From positions 186,001 to 250,000 of the forward strand of contig UQDC01000002.1 of assembly GCA_900539755.1 (NCBI GenBank): DNA of 64,000 bases, given 5' to 3'. The stretch is from an uncultured Alistipes sp. (lineage in GTDB: Bacteria > Bacteroidota > Bacteroidia > Bacteroidales > Rikenellaceae). This document shows, in pieces, positions 26,177 through 34,260 of this stretch. The stretch's first letter is position 1. Each line of letters begins with the position of its first letter. Under the pieces are notes generated by a model. That model was given only the letters and a program-made list of their open reading frames with translations. It did not search any database and was not told the DNA's origin. The translations under genes were made by a program, and so were the position numbers.

Positions 26177-26600
26177 CCTTTTGTGATTTTGTTTTTGGGT
26201 ATATGGAACGTTTCCTATTATGGAAGCAAGTATGTCGTGAGGAATAATAAGGATTACGAATAGGTTGTTCTTTTCTGTTCGAGGCACGAAAAGTTCCGTA
26301 TCAGATCTAAGTTAATAAAAGAGGGAGTACATCAAGTGTACTCCCTCTTTTTTTGCTCGAGTCAATTTCCTGATCGATGTTTGATGCTATGCTACAAAGA
26401 ATTTTATGTCTGATAGCAATTCTTAAGATTCGATGTGTAGGGAAGTAGAAACGGATGGCTGAAGGTGCATTCAAACAATTTGCTAAGACAGAACTGGTAA
26501 AGGTATGTGAGCCTCTTTATATTTTTATTATCAATATCGAGATTCTCTATGTGGGCATCGGATATGTTCCCTTAGCATGGGCGAGTTTCTGATAGGTTCA
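26177..26600. other. Spacer between convergent thi4 and gap
   Basis: Apart from the two terminators listed separately (26317 on +, 26601 on -), no gene or repeat was recognised. Confidence 0.5.
26317..26354 (+). terminator. Terminator of osmC-thi4 (can act both ways)
   Basis: A perfect 15-bp stem (26317-26331 with 26337-26351, loop TCAAG) has A residues at its 5' foot and a T tract at its 3' foot. It lies 140 bp after the thi4 stop. Confidence 0.85.
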
Positions 26601-26636
26601 CAAAAAGAAGAGGCATTCCTTTCGGAACGCCTCTTC
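26601..26636 (-). terminator. Terminator of gap
   Basis: GAAGAGGC (26607-26614) pairs with GCCTCTTC (26629-26636), with an inner TTCC/GGAA stem. On the minus strand it is followed by TTTTT. It lies 36 bp past the gap stop codon. Confidence 0.8.
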
Positions 26637-26672
26637 GGAGTATTGTTTCGCAAAATCTTAGGTAAACCCTAA

Positions 26673-27677
26673 TTATTTGATTTTGCTGGTGTACTCGATC
26701 AGCTCGAGAACTTTGTTAGAGTAACCCCACTCGTTGTCGTACCAAGAAACAACTTTTACGAAACGAGGAGAGAGCTGGATACCAGCTTTTGCGTCGAAGA
26801 TAGAGGTGCGAGGATCGCCCAGGAAGTCTGAAGAAACAACTGCATCCTCAGTGTAACCCAGGATGCCTTTCAGTTCGCCTTCAGAAGCCTCTTTCATTGC
26901 AGCGCAAATCTCATCGTAGGTAACGTCTTTAGCCAGGGTGCAGGTCAAGTCAACTACTGATACGTCCAGGGTAGGAACACGCAGTGACATACCGGTCAAT
27001 TTACCGTTCAGTGAAGGGATAACTTTACCTACAGCTTTAGCAGCACCGGTTGAAGATGGGATGATGTTGCCAGAAGCAGCACGGCCACCACGCCAGTCTT
27101 TCATAGAAGGACCGTCAACAGTTTTCTGAGTAGCGGTGGTTGAGTGTACGGTGGTCATCAAACCTTCTACCATACCGAATTTGTCGTTCAGAACTTTGGC
27201 GATAGGAGCCAAGCAGTTGGTGGTGCAAGATGCATTCGAAATGATTGACTGACCAGCGTAAGTGGTGTGGTTAACACCCATTACGAACATTGGGGTGTCG
27301 TCTTTCGAAGGTGCAGACATTACAACACGTTTTGCACCAGCTTTCAAGTGAGCCTCAGCCTTCTCTTTGGTCAGGAACAGACCGGTTGACTCTACTACGT
27401 ATTCAGCACCAACTTCGTCCCATTTCAAGTTTGCAGGATCTTTCTCAGCGGTTACGCGGATTGAGTGACCGTTGACAACCAGGTTGCCGTCTTTTACTTC
27501 GATAGAACCTTTGAACTGACCGTGCATGGTGTCATAACGCAGCATGTAAGCCATGTAGTCAACGCTGATCAAGTCGTTGATGCCGACGATCTCTACATCG
27601 TTCTTGTCCATTGCGGCACGGAACACCAAACGTCCGATACGGCCGAAACCGTTGATACCGATTTTAATCTTTGACAT
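26673..27677 (-). CDS. gap: Glyceraldehyde-3-phosphate dehydrogenase, type I
   Basis: A 334-aa glycolytic enzyme that oxidises glyceraldehyde 3-phosphate to 1,3-bisphosphoglycerate with NAD. The N-terminal Rossmann loop GINGFGRIGRLVFRA, the active-site SNASCTTNCLAP with its catalytic Cys, and the C-terminal WYDNEWGYSNKV are all present. Length is normal. Codon use is strongly biased towards C/T-ending optimal codons compared with its neighbours, as expected for a highly expressed gene. It has both promoter boxes (listed separately) and its own terminator, so it is monocistronic. Confidence 0.97.
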   Translation of the reverse strand: MSKIKIGINGFGRIGRLVFRAAMDKNDVEIVGINDLISVDYMAYMLRYDTMHGQFKGSIEVKDGNLVVNGHSIRVTAEKDPANLKWDEVGAEYVVESTGLFLTKEKAEAHLKAGAKRVVMSAPSKDDTPMFVMGVNHTTYAGQSIISNASCTTNCLAPIAKVLNDKFGMVEGLMTTVHSTTATQKTVDGPSMKDWRGGRAASGNIIPSSTGAAKAVGKVIPSLNGKLTGMSLRVPTLDVSVVDLTCTLAKDVTYDEICAAMKEASEGELKGILGYTEDAVVSSDFLGDPRTSIFDAKAGIQLSPRFVKVVSWYDNEWGYSNKVLELIEYTSKIK

Positions 27678-27726
27678 AACTGTTTAATATTAAGGTTGTT
27701 TAACTGTTCTTTCAACACTTCGTCTG

Positions 27727-27758
27727 CAAAAGTACATAAAAATCGAAAACCCTGCAAA
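27727..27758 (-). promoter_or_regulatory. Promoter of gap
   Basis: On the minus strand, TACTTTTG (27727-27734) is the -7 box and TTTG (27755-27758) the -33 box, 20 bp apart. It lies 50 bp upstream of the gap start codon. Confidence 0.8.
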
Positions 27759-27822
27759 AAAAGGATATTAAATTTTTTTATTAAAGTCTTGTCTTTCACT
27801 CATGCAGCTGGTCCAACCGACG

Positions 27823-28602
27823 TTAATTCTTCGTGGCGGTAAGGTCAAGACCACTGCAGGCTTTGGCCCGTTTTGCCATGGAAGAGGCGAAGACAAATTC
27901 GTTGAGTTCGCGATTGTCGGCATGCAAAATTTCGTGTTTGGTTCCTTCCCACCATTTTTCGCCTTTATAAATAAAAATGACGTGCTCTCCGATTTCAAGT
28001 ACGGAGTTCATGTCGTGGGTGTTGATGATGGTGGTGATGTTGTACTCTTCGGTGATCTCCTTGATCAGGTTGTCGATCACAACCGAAGTCATCGGGTCGA
28101 GACCGGAGTTCGGTTCATCACAGAAGAGGTATTTCGGATTCATGACTATGGCACGGGCAATAGCTACACGTTTGATCATACCTCCACTCAGTTCGGCGGG
28201 ATAGAGATGATTCACATCCCGCAGGTTCACCCGCTGCAGACAGAAGTTGACCCGGTCAGCCTTTTCTGAAGCGCTTTGATCGGTGAAAAGATCCAACGGC
28301 AGACGTACATTCTCTTCGACTGTCGATGAGTCGAGCAAGGCTCCTCCCTGAAAGATCATGCCGATCTGCTGACGAATGGCCTTACGCTCTTTGAAAGAGA
28401 GTGTGGTATAACAAATGTCATCGTAGAAAATCTTGCCGCTGTCGATCGTATGTAGTCCGACCAACGATTTAAGCAATACCGTTTTCCCCGATCCGCTCTG
28501 TCCGATGATCAGGTTTGTCTTGCCGGTTTCGAAGGTGGCCGAAATATCTTTCAGTACGGTGCGTCCTTCGAATGATTTAATGATATGTTCAGCTCGGATC
28601 AT
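27823..28602 (-). CDS. mlaF: ABC transporter ATPase, MlaF-like
   Basis: A 259-aa ATPase of the Mla/Ttg2/TGD phospholipid transport family, working at the inner membrane with the permease encoded just upstream. Walker A is GQSGSGKTVLLKSL at about residue 35. The ABC signature is LSGGMIKRVAIARAI, and Walker B is YLFCDEPNSGLD followed by the switch histidine in IINTHDMNSV. Its start codon lies 1 bp after the permease stop, so the two are translated from one message (permease first). No MlaD-type substrate-binding gene follows downstream. Confidence 0.92.
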   Translation of the reverse strand: MIRAEHIIKSFEGRTVLKDISATFETGKTNLIIGQSGSGKTVLLKSLVGLHTIDSGKIFYDDICYTTLSFKERKAIRQQIGMIFQGGALLDSSTVEENVRLPLDLFTDQSASEKADRVNFCLQRVNLRDVNHLYPAELSGGMIKRVAIARAIVMNPKYLFCDEPNSGLDPMTSVVIDNLIKEITEEYNITTIINTHDMNSVLEIGEHVIFIYKGEKWWEGTKHEILHADNRELNEFVFASSMAKRAKACSGLDLTATKN

Positions 28603-28603
28603 C

Positions 28604-29347
28604 TTAAGTTAACATGATTTGGGTGAGGATCAGGTTGAAGATCAGAATGACGATACTGCTTACAACCACCGCTTTGGTGCTGGCACGTCCCACCTCCAGC
28701 GAATTGCCGTTGGCGTAATAACCGAAAAAGCCCGATATGGAGGTGATGATGAAGGCAAATACCGATGATTTGACCAGCGAATAGGTGATGTAGAATGGCT
28801 TGAAGTCGTAACGGATACCGGTGAGGTAAGCCTCCGGGTTGACCGCTCCGGTCAGTACCGAAATCAAATAACCGCCGGCAATTCCGATCCCCATACTCAT
28901 AATTGTCAAGAAGGGGAAAAAGAGTACGGTAGCAATGATTTTGGGCAGTATCAGGTAACTCGAAGAGTTGACCCCCATGATTTCCAGGGCATCGATCTGC
29001 TCGGTAATGCGCATGGTGCCGATCTCGGAGGCGATGTTCGATCCTACCTTGCCGGCCAGAATCAGAGCGACGACTGTTGAGGAAAACTCCAGCAACATCG
29101 ATTCACGAGTCGCGTATCCGATCAGGTATTGCGGAATGAAGGGCGATTCGAGGTTGAGTGCCATCTGGATGGCGATGACTGCACCCATGAAAACCGAGAT
29201 GATGGCTACAATGCCGATTGAGTTGAGGCCAAGGCTTGCCATCTCGACCATAACGCGCTTGCGATAGATCGAGAACTTCTCCGGACGGGAGAAGGTCTTG
29301 CTCATCAACATGAAGTAGCGTCCGATCAGTTCGAAAAAGTTTTTCAT
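28604..29347 (-). CDS. mlaE: ABC transporter permease, MlaE-like
   Basis: A 247-aa inner-membrane permease of the MlaE family. An N-terminal amphipathic stretch (RPEKFSIYRKRVMVEMASLG) precedes about five membrane segments. Signatures include GSNIASEIGTMRITEQIDALEIMGVN, a conserved cytoplasmic helix of the family, and GFFGYYANGNSLEVGRAST near the end. With MlaF it would move glycerophospholipids between the inner and outer membranes; direction is debated for the family. It is the first gene of the pair. Confidence 0.93.
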   Translation of the reverse strand: MKNFFELIGRYFMLMSKTFSRPEKFSIYRKRVMVEMASLGLNSIGIVAIISVFMGAVIAIQMALNLESPFIPQYLIGYATRESMLLEFSSTVVALILAGKVGSNIASEIGTMRITEQIDALEIMGVNSSSYLILPKIIATVLFFPFLTIMSMGIGIAGGYLISVLTGAVNPEAYLTGIRYDFKPFYITYSLVKSSVFAFIITSISGFFGYYANGNSLEVGRASTKAVVVSSIVILIFNLILTQIMLT

Positions 29348-29828
29348 CCGCCTATTGTCTTATGTTTCTGTAGGAGCGTTCAATTATCGTTCCCTTTTTT
29401 ACTTGTGTGTGCCCCGAAACAATATATAAATCTCATCATGCTCTGCATTCTGCATATTGGCCGAGCCGTGATCCGTTTGTTCTTCTTGGCTGCAGTAACT
29501 TCAATCTTCACAAGCTCTGTTTTGCATATGGAGAGGAGTCCTCTCCTTATGTATGTAATATGTATGTAATATTCCACCGAATCAACCTCGCATGCAGCTT
29601 GCACTCGGATGGATGTTGTTGCAACCGTCTCTCCGTGGCTACACATATAGTCCTGGTCCGCATCCCTGAGCTCTGTTGAGGTCCTGATTAGCTTGTCGGA
29701 GCGTTACCTTTGCTGCTGTTCCCCTATGTAACGTAAACGCTGGATTAATTTATATGTTTTATCCCGGGATCTGTTGTATATGCCGTAGCCTGTCGCGCGT
29801 ATGTCGCTCAGAGTGTAACCCCAAAAAT
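29348..29828. other. Spacer between mlaE and the DUF4834 gene
   Basis: No convincing gene was recognised. One + strand TACCTTTG box (29705-29712) fits the -7 consensus, but the nearest + strand gene is purB, 660 bp away with its own promoter. A -33 box is missing, so I give the site little weight. Confidence 0.4.
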
Positions 29829-30122
29829 CTATTTGCTCTCCTTGATCTCTTCGTAATCTACATAGTCGCCGACTTCGCCACTGACCCGTTTCTCTGTTAC
29901 GCGAGTCTGTTCAACTGTGACCTTTCCTTCAGGTTTGCGCTGCGAGTCGTTGCGAGTCTGGCTGCCACTGCTCCAGGTATAAGTCCGAAAAAAAGGATTG
30001 CCTCCCTGTTCGAACTCCTTTTGTTTGCGCATGATCCAACGACGCAAAAGCACTCGCCCAATCAATCCCGCTACATAGAAACCAATGATCAGGAAAAGAA
30101 TGAAACTCAATATGCCGTCCAT
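29829..30122 (-). CDS. DUF4834-type small membrane protein
   Basis: A 97-aa protein with one N-terminal membrane segment (MDGILSFILFLIIGFYVAGL) and a charged C-terminal tail ending DYVDYEEIKESK, the layout of the DUF4834 family of Bacteroidetes. Function is unknown. I chose ATG 30122. A longer frame reaches 30257, but its extra 45 residues lie over a promoter box and a UTR hairpin and do not look coding. Confidence 0.75.
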   Translation of the reverse strand: MDGILSFILFLIIGFYVAGLIGRVLLRRWIMRKQKEFEQGGNPFFRTYTWSSGSQTRNDSQRKPEGKVTVEQTRVTEKRVSGEVGDYVDYEEIKESK

Positions 30123-30138
30123 AATTTTGTCTTGTGTA

Positions 30139-30235
30139 AACGCCCTTCTGTCGGGTGTAAACTCGGTCGGGAAGGGCGTGTTGTAGGTGTTTGAATTGCC
30201 CTGTTTTGAAACTTCTTCCCTAAATTGCAAAGGTA
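30139..30235 (-). promoter_or_regulatory. Promoter and leader hairpin of the DUF4834 gene
   Basis: The -7 box TACCTTTG is at 30228-30235 on the minus strand, about 105 bp before the start codon. The leader contains an inverted repeat, CGCCCTTC near 30141 against GAAGGGCG near 30170, that could form a hairpin in the mRNA. The role of the hairpin is unknown. Confidence 0.55.
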
Positions 30236-30315
30236 AGGGTTTTCCGCTAAAACGCAACGTGCGCTCCCGCTTTCACCCCCTCCGATACGAAAGGTTGCGA
30301 AGTTTTGCCTATTAT

Positions 30316-30346
30316 TTTGTATTCAACGGGATAAACCCTATATTTG
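30316..30346 (+). promoter_or_regulatory. Promoter of purB
   Basis: TTTG (30316-30319) and TATATTTG (30339-30346) are 19 bp apart, a full match to the Bacteroidetes promoter. The purB start codon is 27 bp downstream. Confidence 0.85.
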
Positions 30347-30373
30347 TTATTCGTTTCTAAATTTATCTAAGCC

Positions 30374-31726
30374 ATGGAATTGACCAAGTTGACCGCTATA
30401 TCCCCGATCGACGGCCGCTATCGTGACAAATGCGAGGCTCTGGCCGGTTATTTTTCTGAATATGCTTTGATTCGTTACCGTGTGCTGGTGGAGGTGGAAT
30501 ATTTCATCGCCCTGTGCGAACTGCCTTTGCCCCAGCTCAAAGATGTAGATAAAACGGCATTGGAGGCATTGCGTGATGTCTATCGCCAGTTTACAGAGGC
30601 CGATGCCCTTCGCGTGAAGGAGATCGAACGGACAACGAACCATGATGTCAAAGCGGTCGAATATCTGCTCAAGGAGAAGATGGACAAGCTCGGCTTGCAT
30701 CCATATAAAGAGTTTATCCATTTTGGCTTGACCTCGCAGGATATCAACAATACATCGATCCCATATAGTTTGAAAGAGGCTCTTGCCGAGGTGTACAACC
30801 CGATGCTCGATGAATTGATTGCCAAACTCCAATCGTTGGCTGAAGAGTGGCGTGAGATTCCGTTGTTGGCCCATACTCATGGTCAGCCTGCCTCTCCCAC
30901 TCGCTTGGGCAAGGAGATCGAAGTTTTTGTTGATCGTCTCACCAAACAGGTTGCGATGTTGCGTACCCTCAAAGCTCCGGCAAAATTTGGCGGTGCAACC
31001 GGTAATTTCAATGCCCATTCGGTGGCCTATCCGCAGGTAGATTGGATCAGCTTTGCCAATCGCTTTGTAAATGAGGTGTTGGGGCTGGATCGTTCGCAGG
31101 TAACGACCCAAATCGAACATTACGATAACCTTGCAGCTATTTTCGATAATTTGCGTCGTATCAACACGATTCTGATCGACTTGTGTCGGGATATTTGGTC
31201 GTATGTTTCGATGGAGTATTTCAAACAGAAGATCAAGGCTGGCGAGGTCGGTTCATCAGCGATGCCGCACAAAGTCAATCCGATCGACTTTGAAAATGCA
31301 GAAGGCAACCTCGGAATCGCCAATGCTATTCTGGGCCATCTTTCAGCAAAATTGCCGATTTCACGTCTGCAACGCGACCTGACCGATTCGACCGTATTGC
31401 GTAATGTCGGAGTGCCGATGGCTCATACGATCGTATCGTTCCAGTCTATCCTCAAGGGATTGAACAAACTGATCGTTAATCAGGAAAAAATCCTCGGAGA
31501 TCTGGAACACAACTGGGCAGTTGTAGCTGAAGGTATTCAGACCATTTTGCGTCGAGAGAGCTATCCAAATCCTTATGAGGCGCTCAAAGCCCTGACCCGT
31601 ACCAATAAGGCAATTACCCATGAAGATATTGCTCTGTTTATTGATGGGTTGGATGTATCGGAATCTGTAAAAGAGGAGTTGCGCCGTCTTTCACCTCAGA
31701 CCTACACGGGTATTTGTACCTATTAA
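30374..31726 (+). CDS. purB: Adenylosuccinate lyase
   Basis: A 450-aa enzyme acting twice in purine synthesis: it splits SAICAR to AICAR and adenylosuccinate to AMP, releasing fumarate each time. It belongs to the fumarase/aspartase superfamily. Visible signatures are ISPIDGRYRDKCEAL, KEFIHFGLTSQDINNTSIPY, LAHTHGQPASPTRLGKE, and the catalytic serine loop GSSAMPHKVNPIDFENAEGN. Length and the SAMPHKVNPIDFE form match the E. coli-type PurB rather than the Bacillus type. It has its own promoter and a strong terminator. Confidence 0.97.
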   Translation: MELTKLTAISPIDGRYRDKCEALAGYFSEYALIRYRVLVEVEYFIALCELPLPQLKDVDKTALEALRDVYRQFTEADALRVKEIERTTNHDVKAVEYLLKEKMDKLGLHPYKEFIHFGLTSQDINNTSIPYSLKEALAEVYNPMLDELIAKLQSLAEEWREIPLLAHTHGQPASPTRLGKEIEVFVDRLTKQVAMLRTLKAPAKFGGATGNFNAHSVAYPQVDWISFANRFVNEVLGLDRSQVTTQIEHYDNLAAIFDNLRRINTILIDLCRDIWSYVSMEYFKQKIKAGEVGSSAMPHKVNPIDFENAEGNLGIANAILGHLSAKLPISRLQRDLTDSTVLRNVGVPMAHTIVSFQSILKGLNKLIVNQEKILGDLEHNWAVVAEGIQTILRRESYPNPYEALKALTRTNKAITHEDIALFIDGLDVSESVKEELRRLSPQTYTGICTY

Positions 31727-31748
31727 TAAATAAGTCCATTAGTCACAG

Positions 31749-31788
31749 CACAGGGACGGCAAAATAATTTTTGCCGTCCCTGTGTTTT
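31749..31788 (+). terminator. Rho-independent terminator of purB
   Basis: A 16-bp stem (CACAGGGACGGCAAAA at 31749-31764 with its complement ending at 31784) is followed by TTTTAT. It begins 22 bp after the purB stop. Confidence 0.9.
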
Positions 31789-32299
31789 ATATAGGTGTGG
31801 CATGACTCAATTATAAGTGCGATAGATATAACTGTCGTTCTTTGAAAAGAGGTGAAATAGCCGTGTGAGGTGTTATTGATGTGTGATCGTTCATTTTGGA
31901 ACGGAATGTGTAGAGAGGCTTAATGGTGCCGATTGTAGCAATAGAACCCTGATCGATCGTTTGTCAACGTGATAGATGGCGGCCAATAGGATGATGGATG
32001 GGATGTTGAAAAAATGCGGCTCAGTTGTTCCGTGAATCCCTTTCGGTGAAAAGGACTGACCATACTATAAAAAAGTGAGTCCATAGCGTGATTTGTCGAA
32101 ATTATATGTATATTGCTTTCGGAATCATACCGGTCGGATGGGAGCCATCCATGTTTAAAGAAGGGCTGATGTAGACGTTATATTTATAATAAGGTAAAAC
32201 TGAAATCCGAACGAGTTGATTGTTGAATTGAAACTGACGATTCATTGTAATCAGTATATAGTAACAAGTTTATTGTCGCATAATTAAAAAAAGAAAAAG
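31789..32299. other. Spacer before rubredoxin
   Basis: No gene, repeat or clear TAnnTTTG box was recognised. Scattered direct repeats are too short to interpret. Confidence 0.4.
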
Positions 32300-32458
32300 A
32301 TGAAAAAGTACAAATGTGAAGTTTGTGGATATGTATATGATCCTGAAGTAGGTGATCCTGATAACGGTATTGCGCCCGGTACACCATTTGAAGAGCTGCC
32401 TGAAGATTGGGTTTGCCCGCTTTGCCAAGAAGGTAAAGAGGTGTTTGAAGCGATTTAA
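32300..32458 (+). CDS. Rubredoxin
   Basis: A 52-aa mononuclear iron protein that carries single electrons in the cytoplasm, often to peroxide- or superoxide-reducing enzymes in anaerobes. The four cysteine ligands are visible as CEVCG (Cys6, Cys9) and CPLCQ (Cys39, Cys42). The aromatic/acidic core YVYDPEVGDPDNGIAPGTPF is typical. Most rubredoxins have Gly after the last cysteine (CPxCG); here it is Gln. The gene is monocistronic with a terminator 26 bp after the stop. No rubrerythrin or desulfoferrodoxin gene is adjacent. Confidence 0.95.
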   Translation: MKKYKCEVCGYVYDPEVGDPDNGIAPGTPFEELPEDWVCPLCQEGKEVFEAI

Positions 32459-32483
32459 GCAAGACGTTTATAAATCTTCTTTT

Positions 32484-32520
32484 GGGGCATACTCCTATTG
32501 GGAATATGCCCCTTACTGTT
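32484..32520 (+). terminator. Terminator of rubredoxin
   Basis: GGGGCATA pairs with TATGCCCC (32484-32512, inner TCC/GGA), followed by a T-rich tail. Confidence 0.7.
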
Positions 32521-32691
32521 CTTTTTAAAACCGAATTTTAGGTTAATTATCACTTTTTTTACAAGAAAATGTTGAAAGGGTGTTTAAAGATAAAATTAGG
32601 CAGGGATTTTGTTATATAACCTGGTCGAAAGGACTTGTTATAAGAACTTTCAATGTATTTATCCAATACTCTAATTTTATATTTAAATGCT

Positions 32692-33240
32692 ATGAAAAAT
32701 TTACTTCTTTTGATGGCTACTAGCCTGTTCGGTTTGTCTGTATCTGCACAAACTGTTACCATTGTTGTTCCAGATGCTGATTATGTCGCTCGCCGTATTG
32801 AGCGTGTTCAGGCTCGTGCTGCACGGAATGCTGCCGATATTAAAATGATGGATTCGGTAGTGATGTCCAAAGGGTTCGTGTTCACTCCCGATCAGTTCCA
32901 GCAGATGCCTGCCGGTATGCCGCACATGATCTACAACCCGAATTTCAAATTGACTATTAAACCGTCGTATGTGGATGTAGATCTGCCTTACATTCAGAAT
33001 AACGAAGGTTTGGCTCCTGTTATGACCACCTTGAACGCTATTATGCCGCAGGTAAGCCAGTATTCGGCTGTACAGACCAAGGATGGATGGACAGTTACAT
33101 TTAAAACCAATGCCATGACCGAATATAACTACACCTTCACTCTGACGATCACCTCGATTACGCAGGAGGGTGTGCTGACTATCGAAACAGATCAGTTCAA
33201 TCCGGTTACTTACCAGGGTACCATTAGTAAATTGTACTAA
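32692..33240 (+). CDS. DUF4251 secreted protein, copy 1
   Basis: A 182-aa exported protein of the DUF4251 family of Bacteroidetes, function unknown. It has a signal peptide (MKNLLLLMATSLFGLSVSAQ). The mature part is rich in beta strands, with family-like features FVFTPDQFQQMP, VDVDLPYIQ and KDGWTVTFKT. I chose ATG 32692; an upstream in-frame ATG at 32653 would put 13 residues before the signal peptide. A paralogue follows 14 bp downstream. Confidence 0.82.
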   Translation: MKNLLLLMATSLFGLSVSAQTVTIVVPDADYVARRIERVQARAARNAADIKMMDSVVMSKGFVFTPDQFQQMPAGMPHMIYNPNFKLTIKPSYVDVDLPYIQNNEGLAPVMTTLNAIMPQVSQYSAVQTKDGWTVTFKTNAMTEYNYTFTLTITSITQEGVLTIETDQFNPVTYQGTISKLY

Positions 33241-33254
33241 CACAATTTCTGAGA

Positions 33255-33828
33255 ATGAAAAGAGATGGATGGTTCTTGTCTGTGGTGATGTTGTTGGCTG
33301 GTACAGCACTTTTTGCCCAGCAGCCAGAAATGTCCCCTGCGACTACAAATATCTCTACCACAAGCTCGCGCCGAGGTTAGAGCCCAACGGGATGCACGTT
33401 TTGCGGCCCAGCAGGATTCGTTGATCAAATCACAGAATTATCAATTCTTGCCGATCAGTATCTACGAATTGCCCGGTGGTAGTCAACAGATGGTCAATAA
33501 TGTTTATTATTATTTGGCTCTATTCCCTGATGGCCATCTGGAGGTTCATTTACCCACGTTGTGGGGGTATTTGAATCCTTATGTTGAGGTCCTCAACTTC
33601 GATGCACAACAGGTGCAGGATTACCAAATCACCAAGACGCAGTCTGGATGGAGTATTACATTCAGCGCTCAAAATCCGGAGGATGAAACGACTTATCGTT
33701 TCGGAATCTATTTGACAACTGCGACTGGCGAAGTGATCATGACGATGTTTACTCCGGGGCATGCAATCAAATATGTGGGATCTTTGGCGGCCAATGAACC
33801 TGCAAAAACAGATAATCGCCGAAAATAG
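33255..33828 (+). pseudogene. DUF4251 secreted protein, copy 2, frameshifted
   Basis: ATG 33255 gives a good signal peptide (MKRDGWFLSVVMLLAGTALFAQ) but that frame stops at about 33380. The mature protein continues in the +1 frame: RAEVRAQRDARFAAQQDSLI, HLEVHLPTLWGYLNPYVEV and KTQSGWSITFSAQNPEDETT, aligning with copy 1 throughout and ending at 33828. So a single indel between about 33320 and 33375 breaks the gene. The reading frame of the mature part has no ATG of its own with a signal peptide. It is either a recent pseudogene, a sequencing error at a short homopolymer (a CCCC run at 33333-33336), or a frameshifting gene. Confidence 0.7.
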
Positions 33829-34260
33829 ATGTGACATTCGTCTTTAATGGTAATTATAAGGGCCTCGTTTAGCGAACTCTCCGTCTTTATATATTTTCTT
33901 TTGTAGCGGTCTGCCGAGTATCGGCGGGCCGCTTTTGTGATTGAGAAAATCTGAGCCTGTCCACAATCCGCAATAATGGAGTGTCTAGAGGTGAGTGGAT
34001 GTACGGATATAGGATATGCACGGCGGAGAATCCGGTGAGCGGACAAGAGAAACTACAGAGCGGAGTGAGGTTGTTGTGCGTATCCTCTCCAATATTTCGA
34101 GAAGAACAAGTGGATAGGACGGCTTGAGAACAAACGGGAATTTGTCCGTTTACAGCTCATCAAAGATGGCAAGTAGGGGAGGTTAGTGATCAACCGGCAT
34201 GAAAAATAGATAGCCGTTGAGAGTAGTCGATCGCCTTCCCGTTCTGGATTATTTGTAGGA
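33829..34260. other. Spacer between convergent DUF4251 and flippase genes
   Basis: It holds a + strand terminator at 33905-33937 (AGCGGTCTGCCGA paired with its complement, two G-U pairs, then TTTTG). No gene was recognised in the remainder. Confidence 0.6.

Noticed and set aside
29705..29712. A perfect TACCTTTG box on the + strand in the mlaE-DUF4834 spacer.
   Set aside because: No -33 box at proper spacing and no + strand gene within 600 bp; such 5-base-defined boxes occur by chance in this A/T-containing sequence.
29754..30194. A 146-codon + strand frame antisense to the DUF4834 gene.
   Set aside because: It is the opposite strand of a gene with a recognisable membrane segment and tail, and has no features of its own.
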